Shown here in pieces: positions 25,591-35,138 of a stretch of 64,000 nt of DNA. Made by a program: the position numbers and the translations under genes. This stretch comes from Paenibacillus sinopodophylli. Its GTDB lineage: Bacteria > Bacillota > Bacilli > Paenibacillales > Paenibacillaceae. The stretch is from NCBI RefSeq assembly GCF_005930355.1, contig NZ_VDBO01000011.1, positions 86,553 to 150,552 of the forward strand. The letters are read 5' to 3'. Below the pieces are notes generated by a model, which saw nothing but the letters and a program-made list of their open reading frames with translations, was not told the origin of the DNA and made no database searches. The stretch's first letter is position 1, and each line of letters begins with the position of its first letter.

Positions 25591-25704
25591 ATGGAGAGAG
25601 CGGTTCAAATGTTGAAGCATAAGGATTTGAAGATTAGTGAAGTTGCACATGAGGTTGGTTACTCCATCCCGATGATGCCGTATCTGAACAGAAAAGAGGC
25701 GTGA
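25591..25704 (+). pseudogene. Remnant of an AraC-type helix-turn-helix
   Basis: The ATG immediately after the previous stop reads MERAVQMLKHKDLKISEV then AHEVGYS, the middle of an AraC DNA-binding domain (the RAxxLLxxxDLKIxEIAxxVGYS pattern). It degenerates into IPMMPYLNRKEA and stops. The upstream half and the FSRxFK continuation are missing. It is a decayed fragment of a different gene family from its neighbour, supporting a remnant graveyard here. Confidence 0.6.
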
Positions 25705-25724
25705 GCTTAGCTCATGCCTCTTTC
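25695..25724. terminator. Terminator (bidirectional) before the YbjN-like gene
   Basis: GAGGCGTGAGC pairs with GCTCATGCCTC around TTA, flanked by AAAA on the left and TTTCT on the right. It would end the - strand transcript of the YbjN-like gene. Confidence 0.8.
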
Positions 25725-25732
25725 TATTAGGC

Positions 25733-26665
25733 TCATTCTATTAACTGTGCCAGTTCGGCAAAATACATATCCATAACCGCCATGTTCGTCGTTAGCAGGT
25801 TACTCAGCAGCTCCCTGCTCAGACGGTCCTGCTCAACGTCAATTCCGCTGCGAAAGCGCAGCTCGCCGTCTGTGAGATCCATCTCAAAGCAGCCAATCGG
25901 TAAATTGTAGTTTGTCTCGGTCATCCAGTCCATAGCTTGCGACCTTCGAGCTTCAGGTACCTTAACCGGGTAAATCGAATAGATGAGACATAGACTTTTT
26001 TCCTCATCCGTTGCGATGAGGACCGTCCATTGTCCTGTTTCTCCGCTAAACTTCACGGAAAGCAATTCGGGATCCTCGCGAAGAAAGCTCCAATTCCAGC
26101 CGCTAAGCAGTTGATCGACGGTTTCATGCATATCTCCTTGAACGATAGCTGCTGTGGCAGCACTTGAGCTTGATCTTGAAGCTTCGGCCCACTGCGTTCG
26201 GAAGCCGTGTTTGAGCTTACCTTCATCAGCTAATTCCTCAGGTAGACTCATCTCCTGCTTAATTTCAGTAGCCAGCCAATTTTCACTTGTATATAGTTTA
26301 ACGTTCATATCATCAGTTGAGGGATTAAGTAAAGCTTTAATGATGTCCTCGCCGCTCGTCGTTTCCTGTAAAAACTGTTCTGCGATTCCTTTGCGGAGCA
26401 AGAGTTGCAGCTCCACAGGCAGCTCCAAGTCGAAGCTGCTGACGGTTAATCCCCCGATAGCAGCAGGATGCAGCGCGAACCATTCACCCTCGACAATATC
26501 CAGAAAGGCAGCTGAGCCCAGCTCAAGGCGTAGGGTACAGCGCCTTGAATCCCCGTCTGCAAACAGCCTAATTTCTTGCAGCTGTGCTGGAATCGATTGG
26601 CCAGCCAATGTGGTAAAGACAATAGGATGGTCAAGGATCAGCTTTTCATTACTTGGTTTGCTCAT
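25733..26665 (-). CDS. YbjN-like domain protein, partner of the GNRA-tagged protein
   Basis: 310 residues from ATG 26665; the frame opens four codons earlier, but that ATG overlaps the ribosome site. The first ~180 residues are a beta-rich domain not recognised by family. The last ~120 (WNWSFLREDPELLSVKFSG ... NYNLPIGCFEMDLTDGELRFR ... AELAQLIE) follow the YbjN pattern, a fold related to type III secretion chaperones. No signal peptide or membrane segment. It is 55 bp downstream of, and co-transcribed with, the ~926-residue protein bearing the LQLQ-GNRA leader. A chaperone or loading role for that protein is inferred from fold and linkage only. Confidence 0.6.
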   Translation of the reverse strand: MSKPSNEKLILDHPIVFTTLAGQSIPAQLQEIRLFADGDSRRCTLRLELGSAAFLDIVEGEWFALHPAAIGGLTVSSFDLELPVELQLLLRKGIAEQFLQETTSGEDIIKALLNPSTDDMNVKLYTSENWLATEIKQEMSLPEELADEGKLKHGFRTQWAEASRSSSSAATAAIVQGDMHETVDQLLSGWNWSFLREDPELLSVKFSGETGQWTVLIATDEEKSLCLIYSIYPVKVPEARRSQAMDWMTETNYNLPIGCFEMDLTDGELRFRSGIDVEQDRLSRELLSNLLTTNMAVMDMYFAELAQLIE

Positions 26666-26720
26666 TGTGATTACCATCCCTTCTTCTCTGCACTAGCAGT
26701 CGTTCTGCGTCAGAGAGGAG

Positions 26721-29501
26721 TTACTTTTCAAGACCGGCTAAGCCGCCAGTCAGGCCATCTTGGTTAAAGCCAATTTTACCGATTCGTTTGGATTTCTCCA
26801 CTTCAACGGCGACGATACCTGCGTCAATCGAAAGTGACTTCACTTGGCTTGCGCTTAATGCAATTTCCCAATCACCGGCAGTTCCAGCCGCGTCCCATTC
26901 TTTCTCGAATGCAATAGCTAGCTGCAGCGAGTTGGACAAACCAATCTTGCCGACTTGCTCGATATCGCTGGCAGAGCTGTCTTGTCCAGGCAGCCAGCTG
27001 CGAATGGTATCATTAACGGTTTCGTCGCCGGTAATTTTCTCGGATAGACTTGCCCCGATGCTGTCGAAATGGCTGCCCATAAACAAGGCGTCGCTGCCCG
27101 AATCTAGGACAGAGCCAGCAGCACGGGTACCGTCCATCGCGGGCCCTCCGTGAGTGCTCTTATATTTGGCTTGAATAAGCGCAACCAGGTTTTTCAAGCT
27201 GCCGACAGATGCTGTGACGATTTTGCCAGCTATTTCGGCAAACTTACTCGTCTCTTCACCGAATTGTGCAGGGACGTTGGCCGATAGGCCGAGGTTGAGC
27301 TCTCTTAACCTGCCCGAGGAGAAGGTCATAGCCCCTTCAAGTCCAAAGGCGACCTTTGTACTGCCAAGCGTAACGGTAACCTCGGTTGCTCCTTCTACGA
27401 CATGACGGACCTCGCCCTTGCCGATCCGTTTGGTACGATCCTCAAGCGAGGTATGGCCCAGACTTTTGTCATCAACCAGTTTCTTGTTATAGCGGCTTAA
27501 ATATTTGTAGGCTAATTCAGCAGAAAACTCAGCTACACCAGCGTTCGCTTCCATACCTAATTGTACAAGCACGCCAATATCAACAGCGTTGTCGCCAGTC
27601 ATATCCTGCTCTTCGATCATCATTGCCCATTTCTCGGCTTCTTCAAGCTTAGAGCTGCCCGACCTGCCGCCTTGTCCATAGAAGAAATCTGGCGCCGATT
27701 TAGGAACGATAGGTGAGGAGCGCATTTGTCGGTACAAGCCATAGGACATCAAATTCATCACGTTTGTTGTCGTTTTGCCTGACGCGTCGAGATATACGCC
27801 TAGTCTAAAGTTCGCATCTAGACCGAACGTTTGGAAGCCTGCCCCGAAAGTAAGCTGTGTATTACACGAAACCTCATCTTCCTCCCGTTCGGCTTCTCCG
27901 CCGAATGCAAACAGAAAGTAGAGACCAGGCGCGCTAGGAACGGGTATTTTCAATTCAACGGAAAGAGAAGCGGAATCGCCTGCAGATGGCACGGCAAGAT
28001 CTACAATTCTCCCCAGCTTGGCGAAACCGCTGTTCAAGTTGTCCGCGGTTACAGATTCAATGGCTTGTGTAGCAATGTCATCGCTGGTTACTTTTGTTTT
28101 AACATTATCTTTAAGTCCGCTCATTTCCGGATTCTGAGCAGGCGGTGTCTTTTTGACTAAATCACGTGCTTTTAAGACGGCTTTAGGTTGATTGACGACT
28201 AGCAGCTTGTTAGCCTCTTGCATAGCGCCAGCAATGGCGGCTTTTTTTATCTTCTCTGTAGTGGATGAGTTCCCCTTAACGATGTCGTATGCAGCAGATT
28301 TCCCTGCTTCGTTAAGCTTAATTTTTGTCGTGTCCTTAGGCACAGTCGCTTCAATAATGAGCTTGGCCTTATCTTCCATAACTTTATCCACCGAGCCTTT
28401 GGCAAGCTTGAAGGCTTTGGTTTTGGCCATCATGGACTTATACTCTTTGGCCATTGGGGTTGAACTGGCAACTGCGGCGTCAATATCCGTATTGGCCTTC
28501 TCACGGGCAGCATCCTTGAGCTCTTGGCGGAATGCATTCAGTTCTTTCGATCTACGGAATTCGCCTCGACCAACGCCAAGCTTAGAGAGAACAGCCGTTT
28601 TAAGCGGATTGGCTAGCGCGTTCTCATAAATTTCGTCCGTATTCAGTCCAGCAGACAGAGTCCCGTTCGTATCCATAGTACTTCGATCTGTGACTGCACT
28701 TTTACCAGCATCCCCGACGTCAACAGTAGCATCAAGAAAATTGGAGCCCGCGCTCTTAACCTTATTACTAACCGTTCGCTTCGATTTCGTAACAGAGGTT
28801 GAAAGAAGGGAGGAAGTAAGCTCTTTTACTTTCTTATTAGCGGCAGCTAGCGCATTCGTCTTCTGCTGGTCAAGCTCTTGACTCGTTTTTGGGGCTACTG
28901 TATCGAATCCTTGCTTGGTAACATTCTCAAAATCTGCTTTCTTGGAATCGGGAAGTTCGGTATCCGTTAATTCACCTGCATATTTAAGCAGCGACTGATC
29001 AACGCCGGCTTTGGTAAACTCACTCGCGTATTTTTTCGCATCGGTTCTGGCTTGGTCAGATACACTGGCAGTGGCATCCATATTGCTTTTTACGGCTTCT
29101 GTTGCTTTGGCATCTAGACTGGTGCGAATACTGGCCGCCTGACTGTCCTTACTCAGAAATAGCCCTAGCTGACCTTTGACTTTCTGCCTTGTATCATCAA
29201 GCGCAGCTTGGGCAATTCCGGGAGACTGAGCATCCCGGTAAGCTGCGAGCTCTGCTCTTCGTAATTGTTCAGGTGTCTGTGCGGGCGGCGTGGGTGTTCC
29301 ACTGCCAGAGCTTCCTCCTGCTCGCTGGATCACCATACCTTGCAGGGCGCGGTTGCCTGCTGTTCTTTGCAATTGCAGAATTTGGCCTTGTGACATAGAA
29401 GAAGGATTCATAATCGGGCCGGCCGGTGCAGTATGACCTCCGCTTACCGGTGCGGCTGTAGTTGTGCTTGTTGATTTATTAGCTTCTATCCTTTCCTGCA
29501 C
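26721..29501 (-). CDS. Large GNRA-leader protein, helical then beta-rich (unknown function)
   Basis: GTG 29501 with AGGAGG six bases upstream gives 926 residues; the frame opens 28 codons earlier without a ribosome site. A Thr/Pro-rich leader contains MSQGQILQLQRTAGNRALQ (residues ~36-54), a motif of a type seen before DUF4157 domains and in proteins linked to contractile injection systems. Residues ~85-500 are Lys/Ala/Thr-rich and mostly helical. Residues ~540-850 look beta-rich and barrel-like (GLYFLFAFGGEAERE, FGLDANFRLGVYLDASG, VTVTLGSTKVAFGLEG). No signal peptide or cleavage site. The same leader, with GNRA at the same residue number, begins the nuclease-repeat protein at 48231. Followed by a YbjN-like gene. 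The function is not known. Confidence 0.6.
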   Translation of the reverse strand: MQERIEANKSTSTTTAAPVSGGHTAPAGPIMNPSSMSQGQILQLQRTAGNRALQGMVIQRAGGSSGSGTPTPPAQTPEQLRRAELAAYRDAQSPGIAQAALDDTRQKVKGQLGLFLSKDSQAASIRTSLDAKATEAVKSNMDATASVSDQARTDAKKYASEFTKAGVDQSLLKYAGELTDTELPDSKKADFENVTKQGFDTVAPKTSQELDQQKTNALAAANKKVKELTSSLLSTSVTKSKRTVSNKVKSAGSNFLDATVDVGDAGKSAVTDRSTMDTNGTLSAGLNTDEIYENALANPLKTAVLSKLGVGRGEFRRSKELNAFRQELKDAAREKANTDIDAAVASSTPMAKEYKSMMAKTKAFKLAKGSVDKVMEDKAKLIIEATVPKDTTKIKLNEAGKSAAYDIVKGNSSTTEKIKKAAIAGAMQEANKLLVVNQPKAVLKARDLVKKTPPAQNPEMSGLKDNVKTKVTSDDIATQAIESVTADNLNSGFAKLGRIVDLAVPSAGDSASLSVELKIPVPSAPGLYFLFAFGGEAEREEDEVSCNTQLTFGAGFQTFGLDANFRLGVYLDASGKTTTNVMNLMSYGLYRQMRSSPIVPKSAPDFFYGQGGRSGSSKLEEAEKWAMMIEEQDMTGDNAVDIGVLVQLGMEANAGVAEFSAELAYKYLSRYNKKLVDDKSLGHTSLEDRTKRIGKGEVRHVVEGATEVTVTLGSTKVAFGLEGAMTFSSGRLRELNLGLSANVPAQFGEETSKFAEIAGKIVTASVGSLKNLVALIQAKYKSTHGGPAMDGTRAAGSVLDSGSDALFMGSHFDSIGASLSEKITGDETVNDTIRSWLPGQDSSASDIEQVGKIGLSNSLQLAIAFEKEWDAAGTAGDWEIALSASQVKSLSIDAGIVAVEVEKSKRIGKIGFNQDGLTGGLAGLEK

Positions 29502-29672
29502 GAGTGAACCTCCTGTACCTATGTTACTTTCAAGTATGTAATAGATAAAGATTGAATTCGCTGGCAAACAGGATAAATCCTGCATTTACTAAAAATTTAT
29601 CCATGTTTTCATTAGGTATGAAATACTAGGTATTCCCGCTTACACTTCTAATGTAAAACTAACAATTAATAT

Positions 29673-29686
29673 TGTAAACGCTTCCA
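29673..29686 (+). promoter_or_regulatory. cre-like CcpA site upstream of the YesM-type kinase
   Basis: TGTAAACGCTTCCA matches the catabolite-responsive element TGWAANCGNTNWCA at all but one specified position. It lies ~55 bp before the kinase start, near the promoter, suggesting glucose repression. Confidence 0.6.
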
Positions 29687-29740
29687 AATTATTGTAATAT
29701 ATCGAATGAAGTGTACTTTCAGAACAAGGATGGAATGACT

Positions 29741-31462
29741 ATGCGAATCAAGTTCAACATCTTTCAGAAATTGCTTGTGTTGCTGCTGATTCTGCTGACC
29801 CCGGTCGTAGCGCTGTACTATTATTCAACGTATAAGAGCATCAATGTTATACAGGAGGAACTCATCAAGGCAAGCTTGAATCAGATGGAGCTCTTCATGA
29901 CACAATTGGATGCCAGCATAGAGAAGTTCGATCTGGTCTCCGCACCCATGCTCGTTGATACGAATGTGCTGGAGTACCTGTACCACTTTAATAAGAGCGA
30001 TTTTTCCCTCATGAAAACAAGACTGCTGATTCAGGAGAAGCTGTCTCTGGCCAGCGCGTCGGGCAACTGGCGCAATGATATGACCATCTATTTTCCACAA
30101 CGTGGCGATAGTATATCCTCCTCTCCTTCCTATGAATATGATGTGGCAGAGTTTGAGAGACGGTTCTCACTGGGGTGGAGCTACGGTGAAGATTTGGGAA
30201 TAGGGGCAGGTTTTACTCGTACCTATGTCACTACGGGATACAAGCCGGACCGTTCGAATGAGCTGGATGTTGCCGTTCGCATTAACCTGTACAAGTGGAG
30301 CTTCGAGAATTTGCTCGATACCTACAAGTCGGGCCACTCCAACAATCCGTTTTTTTACAAAGAGGGACATGCCCCTATCGCCAGTCGATCCGTAGAAGGG
30401 GTGAGGATGGACGGAATCGTCGCAGAGCTGGGTGACAGAGTCAATAGCCGTACTTCAGGTTTTTTAATCCATTCCTTCGATGGCAGGCCTTATCTAATTA
30501 CCTATTATTATTCCAGCCTTCTGGATTGGCAGCTCATTGATTCCGTTCCACTCGACCAGATCATCGGACCGATCAAGCAGCAGCGAGTATTATTCGGAGC
30601 GTCTTCGATCATTCTGCTGCTTTCTGGTATCGCCGCCGCGTCTGCCTTGTACTGGAACGTACAGAGACCGATTTTTCGTCTTGTGCACGCGGTACAGCAG
30701 ATCAAGCGCGGTGATTATGCGTACCGTCTGCCTAAGAAATCGAACAATGAATTTGCATTCCTGATGCAAAACTTTAACGAGATGGCGACACAAATTCAAA
30801 ATCTCATCGAGAATGACTTGCAATCTCGCATTCTTGCTCGTGATGCAACGCTGAAGCAGCTGCAGGCGCAGATACATCCTCATTTTCTGTACAACTGCCT
30901 GGGCTTTATCATTAACATGACCAAAATGGGAAAGGACAGGGCAGTCATGGATATGGCGTATCACCTAGCCGACTATTATCGCTATACAACACGGATGGAC
31001 AATAAGGGAGTCAGCATGGCCGAAGAGCTTGCGTTCGTACGCATTCACTTGGAGATTCTTAGGCTGCGCAATGAGACGCTGACCTACAGCATCGAGCTGC
31101 CGCAGGAGCTGGAGGAGATTCGCGTTCCTCGGCTGCTTATTCAACCGATTGTAGAGAACGCGCTAGTGCATGGACTGGAGAACGTCGACTACCCCGGCAA
31201 GGTGGAAATTAGAGTCTATGTCCAGGAAAGCCTGGTGCACTTGGAAGTAGAGGATAACGGCAAAGGACTGACTTCGGAGCAGATTGATGGTCTTCAACGG
31301 GATCTTCTTATCCCAGCCGGCGAATATGCAGGCTGCGGCCTATGGAATGTGTATCAGCGACTACAAGGCAATTACGGCTCAGACGCTAGAATCACGATGA
31401 ATCCGTCCGGGCTGGGCGGATTAACCGTGAGGTTAGTTTGGAGATTGGATATTGAATACTGA
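29741..31462 (+). CDS. YesM-type sensor histidine kinase
   Basis: Membrane kinase for carbohydrate sensing: TM1 at residues ~5-30 (LLVLLLILLTPVVALYYYS), an extracytoplasmic sensor of ~245 residues, TM2 (SSIILLLSGIAAASALYW), HAMP (PIFRLVHAVQQIKRGDY), then the His_kinase domain with QIHPHFLYNCLGF (phospho-His) and an HATPase (RLLIQPIVENALVHGL, VEDNGKGL). The frame opens at GTG 29711; ATG 29741 (MRIKFNIFQ) or 29735 is preferred. It is 39 bp upstream of its AraC-type response regulator. With the sugar-binding lipoprotein and cellulase downstream, an oligosaccharide signal is likely. Confidence 0.9.
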   Translation: MRIKFNIFQKLLVLLLILLTPVVALYYYSTYKSINVIQEELIKASLNQMELFMTQLDASIEKFDLVSAPMLVDTNVLEYLYHFNKSDFSLMKTRLLIQEKLSLASASGNWRNDMTIYFPQRGDSISSSPSYEYDVAEFERRFSLGWSYGEDLGIGAGFTRTYVTTGYKPDRSNELDVAVRINLYKWSFENLLDTYKSGHSNNPFFYKEGHAPIASRSVEGVRMDGIVAELGDRVNSRTSGFLIHSFDGRPYLITYYYSSLLDWQLIDSVPLDQIIGPIKQQRVLFGASSIILLLSGIAAASALYWNVQRPIFRLVHAVQQIKRGDYAYRLPKKSNNEFAFLMQNFNEMATQIQNLIENDLQSRILARDATLKQLQAQIHPHFLYNCLGFIINMTKMGKDRAVMDMAYHLADYYRYTTRMDNKGVSMAEELAFVRIHLEILRLRNETLTYSIELPQELEEIRVPRLLIQPIVENALVHGLENVDYPGKVEIRVYVQESLVHLEVEDNGKGLTSEQIDGLQRDLLIPAGEYAGCGLWNVYQRLQGNYGSDARITMNPSGLGGLTVRLVWRLDIEY

Positions 31463-31501
31463 TTACTGAATACTGGAGTCGAAACGATAAGGAGGAAAGC
31501 C

Positions 31502-33085
31502 GTGAATAGCCTGCTTGTAGTTGATGATGAGAGACATTATGCAGACAGTTTGGCGGATACAATTCCATGGGCGAAGCTAGGCATCTCCCAGGTTTTGAAA
31601 GCTTACAGTGCAAGCGAAGCGCTTGCGCTGATGGAATCATTTCCTGTCGACATCCTCATGACGGATATCCATATGCCGCGCATGAACGGCCTAGAACTAA
31701 TCGAGCAGGCAAGGCGGCGCATTCCTCAATTGAAATGCTTGCTGCTCACAGGCTACGCGGACTTTGATTATGCCCGCAAAGCGATTGAGCTTCAAGCGCT
31801 CGATTACCTGTTGAAACCGGCTAAGGACGAGCAGCTATTAGAGACGATGGGGCGAATCGTTAAGCAGCTTGAGCAGGAGCGAGCAATTGAACAGGGCTTC
31901 CGTATCTATTTAGACAACAGCGCAGAGCTGAAGGCAGGATTGCTGCTCAAGGTGCTTAGTGGCACTCTGAATGGCGAGGTGCTTGCGGAGAAGCTGAAGC
32001 TGTTCGATCTTCCGCTGCTGATGCCAGGTCATGTCTTACTTTGCCTCGTTAGGCTGGGCTCTCCCTTTGATGAACAAGATATTTACTCACAGTCCTTGGT
32101 AAGGTTCGCGGTAACGAACATGCTGGAAGAGCTGCTGATGGAGCGGTATGATTGCTGGTCGGCTGTGGATGAAGAAGGAACTCTGCTTGTTGTGGTGTAC
32201 GACCTTTCGGACGCACCACCGAATCAAGAGTGGTTGCACGAGCGGCTAGAGCAGCTAAAGCGAGAAGTGCAACGCTTACTGAAAGGAGAAATATGTGTTG
32301 GGGAAGCCGACTGTAACTTCCCTGATGGGCTGCAAGCTAGTTATATGGCGGCAGTAACACGCTTGGACAAGGACAGCAGTTCGTCCGCACAAGTACCTGA
32401 GCGGAACGAGGGGGAAGCGCGTCTTATGCGAAAACTCTACGAAGCGCCTCTTTTGACGCATCTTTTAGAGACGGAGAAATGGGAAGAGGCGGAGGCCAAA
32501 ATCCGCTCATTCGTGTCGCCGTTGCTCCACACAGGCTCTCCTGATCTCATGCGCGACGTTTTTTTCTTTCTGTCGAATGCATTTCAGTATATCGCGAATC
32601 GCAGCGGTAGGACGCTGACTCAGGTGCTCACTCCTAGGCAGTCCGCTTATGTAAAGGGGAAAGCGATGCTGCACGCGGCGCAATTAGAAAGCTGGGCACT
32701 AGATGCGCTGCACACGCTTCGCGATAAGCTGGGCGAGGAATCCGAAGATCACAGCTTGTCGATTGTCCGGAAGACGCAGTCTTACATCCAAAAGGAGCTT
32801 GATAAGGACTTATCGCTTACGATGCTGGCTAGGCGCGTCTACATTCATCCGAACCATTTGTCAAAGCTTTTTAAGCAATGTACGGATACTACCGTTTCCC
32901 AGTATATTTACGAACAGCGCGTGCTCAAGGCTTGCGAGTTGCTCAAGCATACCAATAATAAAATTTACCATATCGGTGAAAACGTTGGTTACCCGAATAC
33001 AAACTGGTTTATTCGCAAATTCCGTGACTATTATCAGGTGACACCGCAGGAATACAGAGACAGATACCGATCGGGAATGGAGTGA
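31502..33085 (+). CDS. YesN-type response regulator (receiver + AraC)
   Basis: The receiver domain occupies residues 1-120, with acidic VVDDE, phospho-Asp in DILMTDIHMPRMNG and Lys in DYLLKPAK. A ~300-residue middle region follows, then an AraC DNA-binding domain at the C-terminus (LTMLARRVYIHPNHLSKLFK, IGENVGYPNTNWFIRKFRD, VTPQEYRDRYR). GTG 31502 has an AAGGAGG site. At 527 residues it is normal for this group. It pairs with the kinase upstream and probably activates the lipoprotein gene 40 bp downstream and perhaps the cellulase at 35139. Confidence 0.92.
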   Translation: MNSLLVVDDERHYADSLADTIPWAKLGISQVLKAYSASEALALMESFPVDILMTDIHMPRMNGLELIEQARRRIPQLKCLLLTGYADFDYARKAIELQALDYLLKPAKDEQLLETMGRIVKQLEQERAIEQGFRIYLDNSAELKAGLLLKVLSGTLNGEVLAEKLKLFDLPLLMPGHVLLCLVRLGSPFDEQDIYSQSLVRFAVTNMLEELLMERYDCWSAVDEEGTLLVVVYDLSDAPPNQEWLHERLEQLKREVQRLLKGEICVGEADCNFPDGLQASYMAAVTRLDKDSSSSAQVPERNEGEARLMRKLYEAPLLTHLLETEKWEEAEAKIRSFVSPLLHTGSPDLMRDVFFFLSNAFQYIANRSGRTLTQVLTPRQSAYVKGKAMLHAAQLESWALDALHTLRDKLGEESEDHSLSIVRKTQSYIQKELDKDLSLTMLARRVYIHPNHLSKLFKQCTDTTVSQYIYEQRVLKACELLKHTNNKIYHIGENVGYPNTNWFIRKFRDYYQVTPQEYRDRYRSGME

Positions 33086-33125
33086 TTAATAACCTATTAA
33101 TCGTTAAAGGGGGAGAGTAAGGCTA

Positions 33126-34868
33126 GTGAAGGAGAAAAGGAGATTAATATTCATTCTATTGGGAGTGCTGATAGGGAATCTATTGCTTGTTGGCTGTGTA
33201 AATAGCAGTACTAAGACGACCAAGCGCACTTCAGAGGGTGATGAAGTGAAGCCGATATGGGACTTTCGATATGATCCGCCGATTACGATTACAACGGCTA
33301 TTGTGGACGAGAATCGGCCTAACGCGTTCAAGCCGGGGGAGAGCCTCACGGACAACGTGCATTCCCGCTGGATGGATGAAAACTTAGGAATCATTACGAA
33401 GTTTGACTGGATCGTCAGCAAGTTTGAGGACGCGGATACAAAAGTTCGGCTGGCGCTGGCTGTGAACGGCAAGCTGCCGGACACCTTCGGTGCAGATGGG
33501 GTCATTCTGAAGGATTTGCTCAAAGCCGACAAACTGCTTCCGCTCAACGATGCCATTGAGATATTTGCACATCCTAAGCTAAAGGAAGCGATTGAGAAGT
33601 ACGCGTATGTCATGACGGAGGTAACCAAAGACGGTATGATCTACGGTATTCCCCGTTTCAACGTGGGCGATGAAGGAGCGGTCATGTGGATTCGCAAGGA
33701 TTGGCTCGAGAAGCTTTCGTTAAAACCACCGACGACAATTACCCAGTTGGAGAACGTACTGAAGGCTTTCTCTGAACAAGACCCTAACGGGAATGGCAAA
33801 GACGATGAAGTTGGCCTGTCGGTTACGCTGAAGGATGGTCCATGGAGCTGGATGGGGCAGACCGACGTGATAGTCGGTGCTTTTTCTGGGCAGATGATTA
33901 GCACATTGGACATCAAACTGTTCTGGAATGAGGATGAAAATGGCAACCTAGTGTATGGCGCTGTTCACCCGGATGCCAAGAAATATTTGGAGACGATGGC
34001 ATCCTGGATGGCGAAGGGTTACATAGACAAGGATGCAGGTATGAAGGACTCGAGCAAAGCGTCTGAGTTTGCGGTCAAAGGAATGGCGGGCGTCATATTC
34101 GGCCCGTTCTGGATGGGGGCCTGGCCGCTTGGGGACACGATGAAGGTTGAGCCAGAAGCGAACTGGCAGGCGTATCCCATTCCCGCCGGACCGGATGGAC
34201 GAAAGGGCAAGGCGCAGAAGTCGTTGTATGGCGGCTACACGGTATTCAGCAAAGACTTTAGCCACATTGAAGCTTGGTTTGCCTATTACAACAAGCTTCT
34301 TGCCAAAAGCTTTGGCCCGGAAGATGCCTATTTCGATCCTCGCTTCGCGAAAGGATTTCACGAGGGCTACGATTATGTAATGAAGGATGATAAGGTCATT
34401 ACCGTCAATTTCGAAGCTGAAGGCGTACCGAGCTACGAATGGCCGCTTGCGGACGGGTCATCTATAGATATACGTTGGATGCTGTATCCGTTGACCGGGG
34501 GCGCACCGACGCTGCCGTATATGAATGAAGATGCGATAAAAAAGTTGCTGCAGAATGCAAATGCCGAGGTGATGACACCGATTGAACAGGGAATCAAAGG
34601 GCTGAATTCGGCCCAACTGATGGCAGCTGGAGTCGCCATTTCTGAGCAGGAGCTCGAAATTCCAAACCGATACCACGGGCCGTTAACAGATGGGATGGGG
34701 AAGCATGGTGTGTTCCTGCAGAAGCTCGCAACGGAGAGCTACTTGAACATTATTTATGGAGAAAAGCCGCTTTCCTACTTTGATGAATTCGTTGACCAAT
34801 TTTACGAGAATGGCGGCGACGTGATTACGAAGGAAGTGAACGATTGGTATAAGGCGAACAAGCCATAA
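33126..34868 (+). CDS. Extracellular sugar-binding lipoprotein (ABC solute-binding, family 1)
   Basis: The lipoprotein signal peptide has lipobox LLVGC (Cys near residue 25). A 580-residue family-1-like solute-binding fold follows (TDTFGADGVILKDLLKADKLLPLNDAIE region, then AVMWIRKDWLEKLSLKPPTT, NGNGKDDEVGLSV, GVIFGPFWMG, YGGYTVFSKD). The size and the NGNGKDDE calcium-like loop are typical of the large LipO/LplA-type proteins of Paenibacillus. GTG 33126 with GGGGGAG upstream. No LplB/YtcP-type permease or ATPase gene adjoins it; a terminator comes next, so it is an orphan receptor using an unlinked transporter, or part of a signalling trio with the kinase and regulator upstream. Confidence 0.9.
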   Translation: MKEKRRLIFILLGVLIGNLLLVGCVNSSTKTTKRTSEGDEVKPIWDFRYDPPITITTAIVDENRPNAFKPGESLTDNVHSRWMDENLGIITKFDWIVSKFEDADTKVRLALAVNGKLPDTFGADGVILKDLLKADKLLPLNDAIEIFAHPKLKEAIEKYAYVMTEVTKDGMIYGIPRFNVGDEGAVMWIRKDWLEKLSLKPPTTITQLENVLKAFSEQDPNGNGKDDEVGLSVTLKDGPWSWMGQTDVIVGAFSGQMISTLDIKLFWNEDENGNLVYGAVHPDAKKYLETMASWMAKGYIDKDAGMKDSSKASEFAVKGMAGVIFGPFWMGAWPLGDTMKVEPEANWQAYPIPAGPDGRKGKAQKSLYGGYTVFSKDFSHIEAWFAYYNKLLAKSFGPEDAYFDPRFAKGFHEGYDYVMKDDKVITVNFEAEGVPSYEWPLADGSSIDIRWMLYPLTGGAPTLPYMNEDAIKKLLQNANAEVMTPIEQGIKGLNSAQLMAAGVAISEQELEIPNRYHGPLTDGMGKHGVFLQKLATESYLNIIYGEKPLSYFDEFVDQFYENGGDVITKEVNDWYKANKP

Positions 34869-34892
34869 TGGCATTTCGTTCACCAGACAGAG

Positions 34893-34933
34893 AGGAGGCC
34901 GCATTCGGTTCATGGAATGCGGCTCCTTTTTTT
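34893..34933 (+). terminator. Terminator after the kinase/regulator/lipoprotein operon
   Basis: AGGAGGCCGCATTC pairs with GAATGCGGCTCCT, 8-nt loop, then seven Ts. Confidence 0.92.
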
Positions 34934-35027
34934 AATAGGAAGATGAATGCAATTGCTTGTTTTCTTCTATGATTGTTTGTTTCTTCTATATACTAGAGTC
35001 AACTTAGCGAATTAAAATTATGATATA

Positions 35028-35041
35028 AGAAAGCGTTTTCA
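35028..35041 (+). promoter_or_regulatory. cre-like CcpA site upstream of the GH9 cellulase
   Basis: AGAAAGCGTTTTCA matches the cre consensus at 13 of 14 positions (first T is A). It lies ~100 bp upstream of the cellulase ATG; the 270-bp spacer otherwise holds only the preceding terminator and an AT-rich promoter region. It suggests carbon-catabolite control. Confidence 0.65.
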
Positions 35042-35138
35042 ATTGAAAGGGGTGATGGCGCGCAGCAGCCGCTAAGAAGTCGAGTGCGAATAAGATTCAT
35101 AGGAAGCAGATCGTCAAACATTTGAAGGAGGAGAGCTA

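Noticed and set aside
26788..28629. Several plus-strand frames of 60-145 codons opposite the large GNRA-leader gene
   Set aside because: Ser/Ala/Leu-rich shadows of a Lys/Ala/Thr-rich coding strand; no ribosome sites or domains.
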